Source: JACPNO01 sp963825405 (lineage in GTDB: Bacteria; Acidobacteriota; Terriglobia; Bryobacterales; Bryobacteraceae). Taken from it: a stretch of 64,000 nt of DNA. Each line of letters starts with the position of its first letter. Position 1 is the first letter of the stretch. The stretch lies in assembly GCA_963825405.1 (NCBI GenBank), contig CAWGTB010000010.1, forward strand, positions 124,001 through 188,000, written 5' to 3'. Both the position numbers and the translations under genes were made by a program. The notes under the pieces were generated by a model, which saw only the letters and a list, made by a program, of their open reading frames with translations, did no database searches and was not told where the DNA came from. Of this stretch, positions 1 through 8,626 are shown in pieces.

Positions 1-1987
1 TGTACCCGGGAGTTCCGCCAACCGCGACGAGAGTTTGGGAATAAGCCGTTCCCACCACGCCACTCGGCAAGGCAGGTGCGGTGCTGATGGTCAGACCGGC
101 CGTGATGTTGATGGTGAAATTCTTCGTGACCGAAATCGAAATCGCGTCGGTGACTTGCGCGGTGAAAGTCAAAGGGCCGGAACTGGTTGGCGTGCCGCTG
201 ATCACGCCGGTCGTGCCATTGAGCGCCAACGATCCGAGCGAACCCGACGTGATCGACCATGTATAAGAACTCGACGCGCCTCCGGATGCACTCAATGTTT
301 GCGAATACGACGAGCCGACCGAGCCGTTGGCCAGGGTGGGTGCGGTGGTAATCGTCAGCGGGGGATTGATCACCAGCGTGTACGGGTGCGTTGCCGTGCC
401 GCCGATGTTGTCCGTCAACGTCGCGGTAATACTGAACGAGCCTGAGCTACTGGTGTTGCCGCTGATCACGCCGGTGGACGAATTCAAGCTGATGCCCGTG
501 GGCAGGCTGATTGCAGGAATCGACCAGGTATAGGGAGTTGCTCCACCGCTCGCCGTCAAAGTCTGTGAATAAGCCGCGCCCGAGTCACCCGCTGCCAAAG
601 CGGCGGTGGTGATGGTCAATGCCGGGTTAATGGTGAGCGTGAGCGCCTTGGTGGCGGTTGTCACCGCGTCCGCGACTTGAGCGGTAAACGGAAACGGCCC
701 GGTGGCGCTGGTGGTGCCGCTGAGAAGTCCGGCGGTGCTCATCGTGATGCCCGTTGGCAATCCGGAAGCGACCGTCCACGTAAACGGCGAGGTTCCGCCG
801 GTCAGCGTGAATTGCTGGGAATAAGGTTTACCTGCGTCGCCCTGCGGGAGCGATGCCGTAGTGATGCTCATCGCGGAATTGACCGTCAGCGTATAAGACT
901 GCGAGTCCGAACCGCCGGCGCTGTCGGTCGCCTTGATCGTAAAAGTGGACGTGGTGCCGGTAATCGAGCTGCTGCTAAGAAGTCCGGCCGAACTGAGTGT
1001 GATGCCTGTTGGCAAACTGCCCGCTGTAACCGTCCACGTGTAGGGCGGCGTTCCCCCGGTCGCGGCGAGCGTCTGACTATAGGTTGCTCCCACATCGGAG
1101 GCCGGCAGCGATGCAGTGGTGATGGTCGGGGCGGAAATGACGGTGAGCGACAGCCCCAGACTAGCGACGCCGCCCACGGCATCTGTGACCTGTGCGGTGA
1201 TGCTCGAGCCGGTGATTGTTGAAGTGGGCGTGCCCGAGAACACGCCGTTGCTGAACGAAAGTCCGGCGAGCAGGGAGGACGAAATCGGAGACCAGGTGTA
1301 GGGCGCTATGCCACCCGTCACCGTCAACGTGGTCGTGGGATAAGCCACCCCAACCTGACCTTGCGGCAACGTCGCAGGACTGATGCTGGGCGGTGGGTTG
1401 ATGAGAATGGTGTAGTTCTGGGGGCCGGAAGTGCCGCCGGCCGAGTCAGTGACCGTAACCGTGATCGGATAGCTGCCCGCCGATCCCGCCCCGGGAGTTC
1501 CACTGAAAACCCCGTTGTTGAACTGTACGTTGCTGGGCAAGGCTCCGCTCTGCGACCAGTTGAATCCGGAACCTGTTCCGCCGCTGGCGGTGAGGGTCGG
1601 TGCATACGAAACGCCTTGCTCACCTGCCGGCAGCGAAGCCGGGCTAATGATTGGAGCAGCAGTGATCGCGATGGTGAAGGGCGCCGGGTCCGACGATGTA
1701 GTGCTGTCTGTAGCCGTTACCGAGAACGAGAATCCTCCCGCAACGGTGGGAGTGCCGCTGATCAGACCGCTCGCCTGGTTCAAAGACAGGCCGGACGGAA
1801 GACTGCCGGTGGTGACAGCCCAGGTGCAGCATGCCGGATCGCCGTCACTCGCCGACAATTGCTGCGAGTACGGCACGGTCGTTTCACCCGCGGGCAGCGC
1901 CCCCGTCGTAATTACCGGCTGGGCATTCGCCGCCGCCGCCCACAGCAGCGCTGCCGCCACCAATCCGAAGCTTCGCAGGATCCTCAT
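1..1987 (-). CDS. Secreted Ig-like repeat protein, 3' end outside window
   Basis: An open frame of 662 codons runs from an ATG at 1987 to the left edge with no stop, so only the N-terminal part is seen. It starts with a signal peptide (MRILRSFGLVAAALLWAAAA, then NAQP). The rest is about eight tandem repeats of roughly 75-90 residues. Each repeat has the pattern ITTASLP.G..G..YSQTL.A.GGTPPYTW......LP.G..L....G..SGTP, followed by a strand ending in V.V.D. This is the putative-Ig/cadherin-like fold common in surface adhesins of Acidobacteria and Planctomycetes. Its ATG overlaps the stop of the upstream gene by 4 bp, so the two are probably translated together. The ligand is unknown; a surface or adhesive role is inferred from architecture. 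The plus-strand ORFs in this stretch are shadows of the repeats. Confidence 0.85.
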   Translation of the reverse strand, partial: MRILRSFGLVAAALLWAAAANAQPVITTGALPAGETTVPYSQQLSASDGDPACCTWAVTTGSLPSGLSLNQASGLISGTPTVAGGFSFSVTATDSTTSSDPAPFTIAITAAPIISPASLPAGEQGVSYAPTLTASGGTGSGFNWSQSGALPSNVQFNNGVFSGTPGAGSAGSYPITVTVTDSAGGTSGPQNYTILINPPPSISPATLPQGQVGVAYPTTTLTVTGGIAPYTWSPISSSLLAGLSFSNGVFSGTPTSTITGSSITAQVTDAVGGVASLGLSLTVISAPTITTASLPASDVGATYSQTLAATGGTPPYTWTVTAGSLPTGITLSSAGLLSSSSITGTTSTFTIKATDSAGGSDSQSYTLTVNSAMSITTASLPQGDAGKPYSQQFTLTGGTSPFTWTVASGLPTGITMSTAGLLSGTTSATGPFPFTAQVADAVTTATKALTLTINPALTITTAALAAGDSGAAYSQTLTASGGATPYTWSIPAISLPTGISLNSSTGVISGNTSSSGSFSITATLTDNIGGTATHPYTLVINPPLTITTAPTLANGSVGSSYSQTLSASGGASSSYTWSITSGSLGSLALNGTTGVISGTPTSSGPLTFTAQVTDAISISVTKNFTINITAGLTISTAPALPSGVVGTAYSQTLVAVGGTPGY

Positions 1988-2977
1988 TGTTTTGCTTTAC
2001 TCGCGGGCACAAATACGATGCGCGGTTGGGCCAGGTCTCCGTCGAACAACCAGAGGGGGCCGTCGGTGGGTTCGGTCAGCCGGAAGACCGCGGTCCCGTT
2101 CAATCGCCGCACGGCGCTCGGCGCGCAGGGGCATGGGTAGCGTGTCGACACGCCATCGGCGAGATTAATGGCGACGATATCCGCCGATCCCGCATTGGCT
2201 ACGTAGACCCGCCGCTGATCGCGCGAAACCGCGACGGCAATCGGATGGGACAACCCTTGCGCTTCGCGTGCCAGCGGGAGAGTGGCGGTCACGCCGGTGA
2301 CGGAACGCAGAAGGTAAACCTCCTGATGGCGGTCGTCGGCCAGTACGGCGTCGGTGCTATTGACGAACGCCAGGTCGGCGGCGTGATGCACGGTCGAGAT
2401 CAGATGCGCGTCGCCATCGTTTTCGAAAACATAAATACGGCTGGAATCGCCGGTGGGCGCGGCGGCGAGCACGGTGCCCTGATCATTAATGGCAAAGGCG
2501 CTGAGCGGGCCACCGAGGTGCACCCCATTGAGGCGCGTGCCTGCCATAGGCGCGCCCGGCAGCCCCTTCACTACTTGCAGGGATTGGGTCGCGTGGTGGT
2601 AAAGCACCGCATATGTTCCCGACGGGCTGAGCTCCACCGTATCGCCAGCCGCCGTTTCGATGCCCAGCGGATGCACGGAGGTCTTCCCGCTTAGCTTCAG
2701 AATTGCGATGCAGACCCCGTCCGTCCGTGGTGATGGCGAGCGCGTAGTCGCCATCCGGGGAGACGGTGGCATGTTGCAGGTCGACGCCGGCCGGCAGCGG
2801 CTCGCCCATAATGGCCGAGCCCGGGTAGCCTAGCAGAGGACGCACGCCGCCTGCGGTGGGATCGAAAACGTATCCCGAAAGTGAGCCGCGCATCAGCGGC
2901 GATTGCGCGTCGGCAGGGCTGTTCAAAACGCCGAACGCGGTCACGATAAATAATGTTGCGGAGAAGCGGATTCCCAT
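1984..2977 (-). CDS. Secreted beta-propeller-like protein, frameshifted
   Basis: Two frames join into one protein of about 330 residues. The first begins at ATG 2977 with a signal peptide (MGIRFSATLFIVTAFGVLNS) and continues to an SPDGDYALAIT blade motif near 2735. The second carries SPSGTYAVLYHH, repeated VYVANAGSADIVAINL-type blades and the C-terminus. The switch lies at a CCCC run at 2715-2718; removing one base gives an unbroken frame reading TTDGRVCIAIL. An alternative is loss of one unit of the CCGT x3 tandem at 2717-2728. Blade motifs resemble YncE/lactonase-type seven-bladed propellers, but no catalytic residues are recognisable. It lies 23 bp after the Ig-like membrane protein gene and overlaps the big Ig-repeat gene by 4 bp. 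Confidence 0.75.
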
Positions 2978-3000
2978 GGCTGATTCTTTCGCTGCGCGCT

Positions 3001-3624
3001 CTAGTGCGGCGCTCCGATCACTGGAGTTCCCGGCGTGACCGTAGTCGGCGTCGCCGCGGGCGTGCTGGGCGCACCGCCGGATTTCTTGCCGCCCAGCGCC
3101 GCCGCGGCTCCGCCTCCCACAGCGCCGGCGACGATAATCAAAATGAGCATCGCTTTCGATGAGCCGCCTTTGGCTACCGCCGGTGCAGCATTGGTTTGAG
3201 TGATAGTGGCGCGCGCGGTCAGGTTGCCTTGAGAGGCAATCACGCGAATTTCGAATTGCCCAATTACGGTGTTGGGACGCAGGCCGCGCCCGGTGGCTTG
3301 CCCCTTTTCGTCGGTCTGCATGGTCAGGGTGAGGGTCGTGCCGGTGGTGCCGAACGTGCCGCTCGCGCCGCTATCGGGCAGCATGAAGGTGACGGTGGCG
3401 TCCTTGATGGGAGCGTCGTTTTCGTCGGTAACCTGGACGACTGGTTCCTTGGCGCGCAGGTCTTTTACATTATTGATGGCGCCTTCGCCTTCCAGGACCA
3501 CGAGCTTGAGACTGGCGGGGGTTTGGCTTTGCCCAATGGTGGTGTGGAACAGCAACAGCAAAACCAGTCCCGCGCGGCTACACCGGCCACAACGGGGGCG
3601 CATCGGGGAGGTGAATGGCCCCAT
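3001..3624 (-). CDS. Exported Ig-like (invasin-type) protein with one TM segment
   Basis: A 207-residue protein. The start at 3624 has a strong ribosome binding site, GGAGG six bases ahead of ATG. A hydrophobic signal (AGLVLLLLFHTTIG) is followed at about residues 35-150 by a single Ig-like domain with the signature VVQVTDENDAPIKDATVTF, typical of bacterial Ig-like domain 1 proteins. A glycine/alanine-rich transmembrane helix follows near residues 158-180 (MLILIIVAGAVGGGAAAALG), then a Gly/Pro/Thr tail. It is the first gene of a three-gene minus-strand unit of exported proteins. Partner and function are not recognisable. Confidence 0.8.
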   Translation of the reverse strand: MGPFTSPMRPRCGRCSRAGLVLLLLFHTTIGQSQTPASLKLVVLEGEGAINNVKDLRAKEPVVQVTDENDAPIKDATVTFMLPDSGASGTFGTTGTTLTLTMQTDEKGQATGRGLRPNTVIGQFEIRVIASQGNLTARATITQTNAAPAVAKGGSSKAMLILIIVAGAVGGGAAAALGGKKSGGAPSTPAATPTTVTPGTPVIGAPH

Positions 3625-3776
3625 TTGTTTCCTCCAGATAGCCCACCAGTGTATTACATTGCAACTTAAAAAAGCGCGTAGAATGCTCCGGTTTCGGTCC
3701 TAGTATCACTGGCCGCAAGGTCCGAAGTGGTCTAAGCTTGAGAAACACGGCTTTTATGGCCAGCCCAGGAATTAAA

Positions 3777-5558
3777 ATGGACGGCACTGCGGGGCCCGGA
3801 GGGCAAGCCGCAGTCGTCGAATACGCGCTCCCTGTAATCCAGGAGATACAGACGCTGGCGCTCGAAGGCGCACGCACGGGATTCAGCGGCGTTGAAGTGG
3901 GTGGCGTACTTTTCGGCAAGCGCGAAGACCGCAAGATCCGCATCCTCACGCTTCGTCCCTTGGCGGGGAATTATTCGCTGGGTCCGCATTTCGCCGTTTC
4001 CGAAGAAGACTTGGGCGCGCTTCAGGATTTGCTGACGGAAGCGCCGAAAATCCGCAAGCTGCGCGGCCTGGAGCCTGTCGGCTGGTACCGCTCGCAGCTA
4101 GATAGTGACCTGACCTTGGCGGATCGCGATCTGCAAATCTTCGAGCGTTTCTTTCCCGATTCCTCGCAAGTAGGCGTGCTGTTACAGGCCACCGAATTCG
4201 CGCCAACACGGGTCCGCTTTTATTTCTGTTCGCGCGAGGGCGGAAAGACGCACCAGACCAGCTATCGCGAATTCATGTTGGAGTCGGCAGAGGCGGACGC
4301 AATGCAGAGCCCGCCCGCGGCTGCACCCGAAGCAGCGCCCGAAGCGCCGCTGGAAGCGGCTCCGGAAGTTCCGCAAGCCGAAATTTCCGCTGCACCCGCG
4401 CAGTCCGCGAAGTCGTGGAGCTCACTGGCGGGTTGGCTACTCGCGCTCGCGCTGGCCGTGGGATTGGGTGGCACATTGGCCTGGTTGATGCGGCCTTCGC
4501 AGCGCCTGGCTTTGCAACTGCGCGATGCGCAGGGGCAATTGCAGATTACCTGGGACGAGACGGCGCGGCCGGTCCGCAATGCGCAAAGCGCGGCTCTGGA
4601 GATCACCGACGGCAACGCCAATACCTGGTTGGAACTCGATCTGGACCAATTGCGCCGGGGCAATGTTACTTACGTGCGGCGATCCAATATGGTGGCGGTG
4701 CGTCTGAAGATACAGCCGCGCGGCGGAGCGCCGGTGGAAGAAGTGGCGCGCTTCCTGGGGCCGCCGGAGCCGCTCCAACCATCTACTGCCGCGGTGGGAA
4801 CGCTTCTGCCAACACCTCCGCCGGAGCGGCTTCCAGTGTCTCCTCCGGCCTCCGTGGCGCAACTTCCGGCGAAGCCGCCGCAACTGCCAATCGCCAAAAA
4901 AGAAGTGGTTCCCATCCAGCCGAAGTCCGATACCCCGACTGCGGCCAGTACACAACTTCCGGCGAAATCCGCGCCGGCCCAAGTCGAACAAGTTGCGCAA
5001 GTTGCCCAAGCCGTGCCCCAAACTTCGCCTGCGTCCGTGCCGGCGACGAGTTTGCCGCCGGTCGAAACGGTGACCCAGCCCGCGGCAGCGCCTCCGCCGC
5101 CAGTCGTGGAAAAACCGATCGCACAACCTGCGGTAAGTTTGCCGGCGAATCCTGCTCCGGCCAAACCCCCGGTCGCTACCGTCGGCAGGCTCATCTGGAC
5201 CGGGCAATTGCCCAAAAACGGCACGGTCACCATCACCGGGAAAAAGGCATCGGCGGGCGCGCTTACCGGAGAACTGCCCGGCAAATCCGTGCGCATCGCC
5301 GTGTACCCTGGCGATTTGTCGGCCGGCGGTATCGTGATTTTCACGCCGCATACGCAGTACGCTAAGCCGCTAGCGGAAAATCCGAGCGCGCAAACGGGTT
5401 GGAACAAGGCCACGTACACTTTCAATCCGCAGCGCTCCGGCGATGTCATCGTGGAGGAGTCGCCGGGCGCGCAGAATGGCTGGAACCGCATGGTGCTGCG
5501 CTCGAAAACCGGCAGATTTTCCGTGATCGTGGTGGACTGGACGCTACTCCCGCAATGA
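3777..5558 (+). CDS. Membrane protein with degenerate MPN/JAB domain
   Basis: About 593 residues from ATG 3777, chosen because AGGA sits six bases upstream; ATG 3756 and TTG 3738 are in-frame alternatives. Residues 12-165 look like an MPN (JAB/Mov34) domain: the glutamate motif GVEVGGVLFG (E40) is present, but the HxH of the JAMM metal site is replaced in GWYRSQ (R105, Q107). The domain should therefore not bind zinc in the usual way. A single TM helix (residues about 222-242) precedes a second soluble domain, a long Pro/Ala-rich linker and a C-terminal beta-rich domain of about 120 residues. Its stop overlaps the ATG of the oxidoreductase gene (ATGA), indicating translational coupling. It could be a non-catalytic scaffold or ubiquitin-like-protein reader; that is inference. 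Confidence 0.75.
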   Translation: MDGTAGPGGQAAVVEYALPVIQEIQTLALEGARTGFSGVEVGGVLFGKREDRKIRILTLRPLAGNYSLGPHFAVSEEDLGALQDLLTEAPKIRKLRGLEPVGWYRSQLDSDLTLADRDLQIFERFFPDSSQVGVLLQATEFAPTRVRFYFCSREGGKTHQTSYREFMLESAEADAMQSPPAAAPEAAPEAPLEAAPEVPQAEISAAPAQSAKSWSSLAGWLLALALAVGLGGTLAWLMRPSQRLALQLRDAQGQLQITWDETARPVRNAQSAALEITDGNANTWLELDLDQLRRGNVTYVRRSNMVAVRLKIQPRGGAPVEEVARFLGPPEPLQPSTAAVGTLLPTPPPERLPVSPPASVAQLPAKPPQLPIAKKEVVPIQPKSDTPTAASTQLPAKSAPAQVEQVAQVAQAVPQTSPASVPATSLPPVETVTQPAAAPPPPVVEKPIAQPAVSLPANPAPAKPPVATVGRLIWTGQLPKNGTVTITGKKASAGALTGELPGKSVRIAVYPGDLSAGGIVIFTPHTQYAKPLAENPSAQTGWNKATYTFNPQRSGDVIVEESPGAQNGWNRMVLRSKTGRFSVIVVDWTLLPQ

Positions 5559-6748
5559 AATCCCGCAGAGAATTTCTAGGCGCGTCGGCATCTCTCGCCG
5601 CTAGCGCGTTATCGCTACAGGTGGGCCGGGCTGCGCCGCAAACGAGCGACCGCAAAATTCGCATGGGCGTGGTGGGCGGCGGCTTTGGCTCCGAGTTTCA
5701 GTGGCACGAACATCCCAACTGCACTGTGGCCGGGGTGACCGACCTGCGTCCGGAGCGCCGTCAAATTCTGCGCGATCGCTATCGCTGCGACTACGTGTTC
5801 AATTCGCTCGACGAAATGCTGAGCCGCGCGGTGAACCTGGATGCGGTGGCGATTTTTAGCGGCGCGCCCGATCATTACCGCCATGTCGAGCTCTGCATGA
5901 AGCGCGGGCTGCACGTGTTCTCGGCCGTGCCCGCGGTCATGAATCTTGAAGATGCCGCCAAGCTGAAGGCGTTGAAGGAATCGACCGGCCTGCGCTACAT
6001 GATGGCGGAGACCAGTTACTTCCGCGGCCCAACGATTTACGCGCGCAACCTGTTTCGCGAAGCCGGTTTCGGCGATGTGTTTTACACCGAGCTGGAATAC
6101 TATCACGACGGCGGCGAGCGCAAGGCGCTAGCACTGGACAAGAAATCGCGCATGTTCGAGCCCGATGGCTCAGCCAGTTGGCGGGTAGGTTTGCCACCCA
6201 TGAATTACCCGACGCATTCCCTCGGCTTTTTAGTGGGCGTCACGCGCGAGCGCATCGTGCGCGTGTCGTGTCTGGGCTGGGGACCGGATGAGCCCGGGCG
6301 CGGCGACAATCCCTACAAGAATCCGTTCTCTTGCCAGGCGTCGCTGATGGAGACCAACAAAGGCCACATGTCACGCTGCAACATTTTCTGGCTGGCCGCC
6401 GCCATCGAGGAACGCGCGCAGTGGTTTGGTGAAAAAGGCACGCTGTACATGTACAACATGGATGTCCATCCCAATACCTGGAAGGCCAACGATCTCAAAA
6501 TGACGCGTCTGGCCCTGCCGGATTATTGGAAGAGCGACATGCTGCCTGAGCCCATGCGCCACACCAGCGGGCATGGCGGCAGCCATCCGTTCCTCACCGC
6601 CGAATTCATTAATGCATTGGTGGAGAATCGCGAGCCGGTGATCGATGTGTACGAAGCGCTGGCCATGACTGTGCCCGGCATCGTGGCGCATCAATCGTCA
6701 TTCAAGAATGGCGAGCAGATGAAAGTGCCGCAGTTCGAGCGGGCGTAA
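5555..6748 (+). CDS. Tat-exported Gfo/Idh/MocA family oxidoreductase
   Basis: A 397-residue protein starting at ATG 5555, which overlaps the upstream stop by 4 bp. It opens with a twin-arginine signal (MKSRREFLGASASLAASAL), as in many secreted sugar oxidoreductases of this family. The Rossmann fold begins near residue 36 with the nucleotide-binding motif GVVGGGFGSEF, followed by VTDLRPERR. The family oxidises or rearranges sugar or cyclitol hydroxyls with NAD(P); the substrate is not predictable here. The motif H.F.AVPAVMN replaces the more usual EKP of the family, so catalysis may be atypical. Its only co-transcribed neighbour appears to be the MPN membrane protein. Confidence 0.85.
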   Translation: MKSRREFLGASASLAASALSLQVGRAAPQTSDRKIRMGVVGGGFGSEFQWHEHPNCTVAGVTDLRPERRQILRDRYRCDYVFNSLDEMLSRAVNLDAVAIFSGAPDHYRHVELCMKRGLHVFSAVPAVMNLEDAAKLKALKESTGLRYMMAETSYFRGPTIYARNLFREAGFGDVFYTELEYYHDGGERKALALDKKSRMFEPDGSASWRVGLPPMNYPTHSLGFLVGVTRERIVRVSCLGWGPDEPGRGDNPYKNPFSCQASLMETNKGHMSRCNIFWLAAAIEERAQWFGEKGTLYMYNMDVHPNTWKANDLKMTRLALPDYWKSDMLPEPMRHTSGHGGSHPFLTAEFINALVENREPVIDVYEALAMTVPGIVAHQSSFKNGEQMKVPQFERA

Positions 6749-6752
6749 GCGC

Positions 6753-7556
6753 CTACGATCTGCGAACCAGATCGAACCAGTTGAAATCCGAGTTGTGAAA
6801 CTCAAAGTTCATGATGGTCTCGAACTTTGCCGGCGCTAGAATCTGGCTGAGCTTTGCTAGATCGTGCCACTCCGCCCAGGGAGCGCTGCCATCGGTGCTG
6901 ACGCCCCACTTGTCGAAGCGCTGGCGGCCTTCCAGGACCCAGCGCGATTCCGGATAGGCGAGTTGAATCCATCGTCCGCCTACGGGCAGATGCTCAAGAA
7001 GTGCGCGCGCCTCCATCCGCGCCACTTCCATGGGCGCGTGATGGAAAGAGCCGGCGCAAAAAATTACGTCGTAATCGTCCGCCAGCGCGGAGACGGAATG
7101 CAGATCCTCCATGTAGCAAAAGGCAACATCAGTCAACTGCTTCAACGCACAGACTCGCCGTACGAAGCGGACGTTGCTCTCGACGAGATCCAGGAACGTA
7201 ACCCGCGCTCCGTGCTCGGCGAAAAATACGCTGTCACGACCCAGGCCGCAGCCGACATCCAGAAGTTTTTTGCCGCGGAAAACGTCCTTATAAAGCTGCT
7301 GGTACCAGCCGCTCACCGAAAACGCCTGACCGGTCGAGGATCCTAAGTAAGCGGTGTTCCATACTTCGAGAATTTCCGCATCGGACGCATTCAGCAAGTC
7401 CGCACTCTTGATGCGGTCGCGCTGTCTGTAAGGAACTTCGCCCCATTTGGTGCGCTGCACGTCGAAAGATTTCCGGAGCGTGGGATCTTGCGCCAGGTCG
7501 ACCGGCCATCCCGACGTCGAGCCGGTCCCGCTTACTTTTGGAGCAAATAGACGCAT
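6753..7556 (-). CDS. Class I SAM-dependent methyltransferase
   Basis: A 267-residue protein with the SAM-binding motif LLDVGCGLGRDSVFF near residues 97-111, motif II around FLDLVESN and a motif-IV-like DYDVIFCAGSFHHAP. The substrate cannot be told. The ATG at 7556 lies 25 bp inside the end of the glycosylasparaginase gene; no clear Shine-Dalgarno site is visible, so expression may depend on read-through from the upstream gene. An in-frame GTG a few codons later is an alternative start. Confidence 0.8.
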   Translation of the reverse strand: MRLFAPKVSGTGSTSGWPVDLAQDPTLRKSFDVQRTKWGEVPYRQRDRIKSADLLNASDAEILEVWNTAYLGSSTGQAFSVSGWYQQLYKDVFRGKKLLDVGCGLGRDSVFFAEHGARVTFLDLVESNVRFVRRVCALKQLTDVAFCYMEDLHSVSALADDYDVIFCAGSFHHAPMEVARMEARALLEHLPVGGRWIQLAYPESRWVLEGRQRFDKWGVSTDGSAPWAEWHDLAKLSQILAPAKFETIMNFEFHNSDFNWFDLVRRS

Positions 7557-8626
7557 GGCTCGTGGCGGCTTGGGCCGCCATCGTTGACGGAAAATATTCC
7601 AGCCGCTGGTCCGGCTTCGCGGCCTTGAGGATTCCAGAGCGTGCCCCCGGCGTAGGCGCCGTCCTTGCGCAGGGCGTAAAAGTTGATGTCGAACTTGTCG
7701 AGGCGCTTCTTGTCATTGTCGTAATTGCGCGCGACTCGCTGCAGCGCGTCCAGGACGGCTTGCTTGGGCGCCATGCCGTGCCGCATATTTTCGACGATGC
7801 TGTGCGCGCCGGACACCCGAATGTTTTCTTCGCCGCGCCCGGTACAACCTGCCGCGCCTACCTCGTGATCCACGAAAAGCCCCGCGCCGAGAATGGGAGA
7901 ATCGCCGACGCGCCCAGGAATTTTCCAAGCCAAACCCGCGGTGGTGGTGACGCCCGACATTTCACCTTTAGCGTTCAGCGCCAGACAATTTATCGTGCCG
8001 GTTGGAGGATGAACGGCCATCTGCCACGCCCAGGCGAGCGTGGCGTCGTCGGCTTCCGGGAACAGTGTTTTCAAACGCGCGTGCGGTTTTGGCGGCGGGG
8101 CATCCAGTCCATCGGTCCAATTATTATGGCCGCGGGCATCACGCAATGACTGCTTCCAAACCATCCATGCGAGCCGGGATTTCTCCGTGAGCAGATTGTC
8201 CTCATGGAAACCGCTGGCCTTGGCGAAACGCAGCGCGCCATCGCCCACCAGCATCACGTGATCGGTTTCTTCCATCACGAGTTTTGCCACATTGGACGGC
8301 GTTTTGATATTGCGAATTGCGGCGACCGATCCGCAGCGGCGCGTGGGGCCGTGCATCACGCAGGCGTCGAGTTCGACGACACCCTCTTCGTTGGGCAGGC
8401 CGCCGTAGCCGACGGTGTTGTCTTCCGGATCGAGCTCATTGATGTTGACGCCGGCGATCACGGCATCGAGCGTGTCTTTGCCGGCCTGCAACATTTCCAT
8501 AGCCTTGGCGGTAGCTCGCAGGCCATTCCAACTGGAGATCACGATGTTGCGCGGCGCGGCCCCTTGAGCCTGCGCGGCAGCGGCAGCAAGTGCGGCCGAA
8601 CTCAGCACCTGTCTTCTGGTAATCAC
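7532..8626 (-). CDS. N4-(beta-N-acetylglucosaminyl)-L-asparaginase-like Ntn hydrolase
   Basis: A 364-residue protein of the glycosylasparaginase family. The precursor normally self-cleaves ahead of a threonine that becomes the N-terminal nucleophile; here the likely one is T211 in the segment GTINCLALN. Downstream motifs GVTTTAGLAWKIPGRVGDSPI and GAAGCTGRGEENIR are the substrate-binding loops of the family. The first 22 residues (MITRRQVLSSAALAAAAAQA) form a Tat-like signal, so the enzyme is probably exported to act on N-linked glycopeptide or asparagine derivatives. It starts at GTG 8626, and this GTGA overlaps the stop of hom. Confidence 0.88.
   Translation of the reverse strand: MITRRQVLSSAALAAAAAQAQGAAPRNIVISSWNGLRATAKAMEMLQAGKDTLDAVIAGVNINELDPEDNTVGYGGLPNEEGVVELDACVMHGPTRRCGSVAAIRNIKTPSNVAKLVMEETDHVMLVGDGALRFAKASGFHEDNLLTEKSRLAWMVWKQSLRDARGHNNWTDGLDAPPPKPHARLKTLFPEADDATLAWAWQMAVHPPTGTINCLALNAKGEMSGVTTTAGLAWKIPGRVGDSPILGAGLFVDHEVGAAGCTGRGEENIRVSGAHSIVENMRHGMAPKQAVLDALQRVARNYDNDKKRLDKFDINFYALRKDGAYAGGTLWNPQGREAGPAAGIFSVNDGGPSRHEPCVYLLQK

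Noticed and set aside
1324..1623. Many ORFs on both strands in 35-2170
   Set aside because: They are frames of the repetitive Ig-like gene; the minus-strand partial gene explains the whole stretch.
4437..5351. Minus-strand 304-codon ORF opposite the MPN protein
   Set aside because: Low-complexity Arg/Gly/His product, typical antisense of a Pro/Ala-rich coding region.
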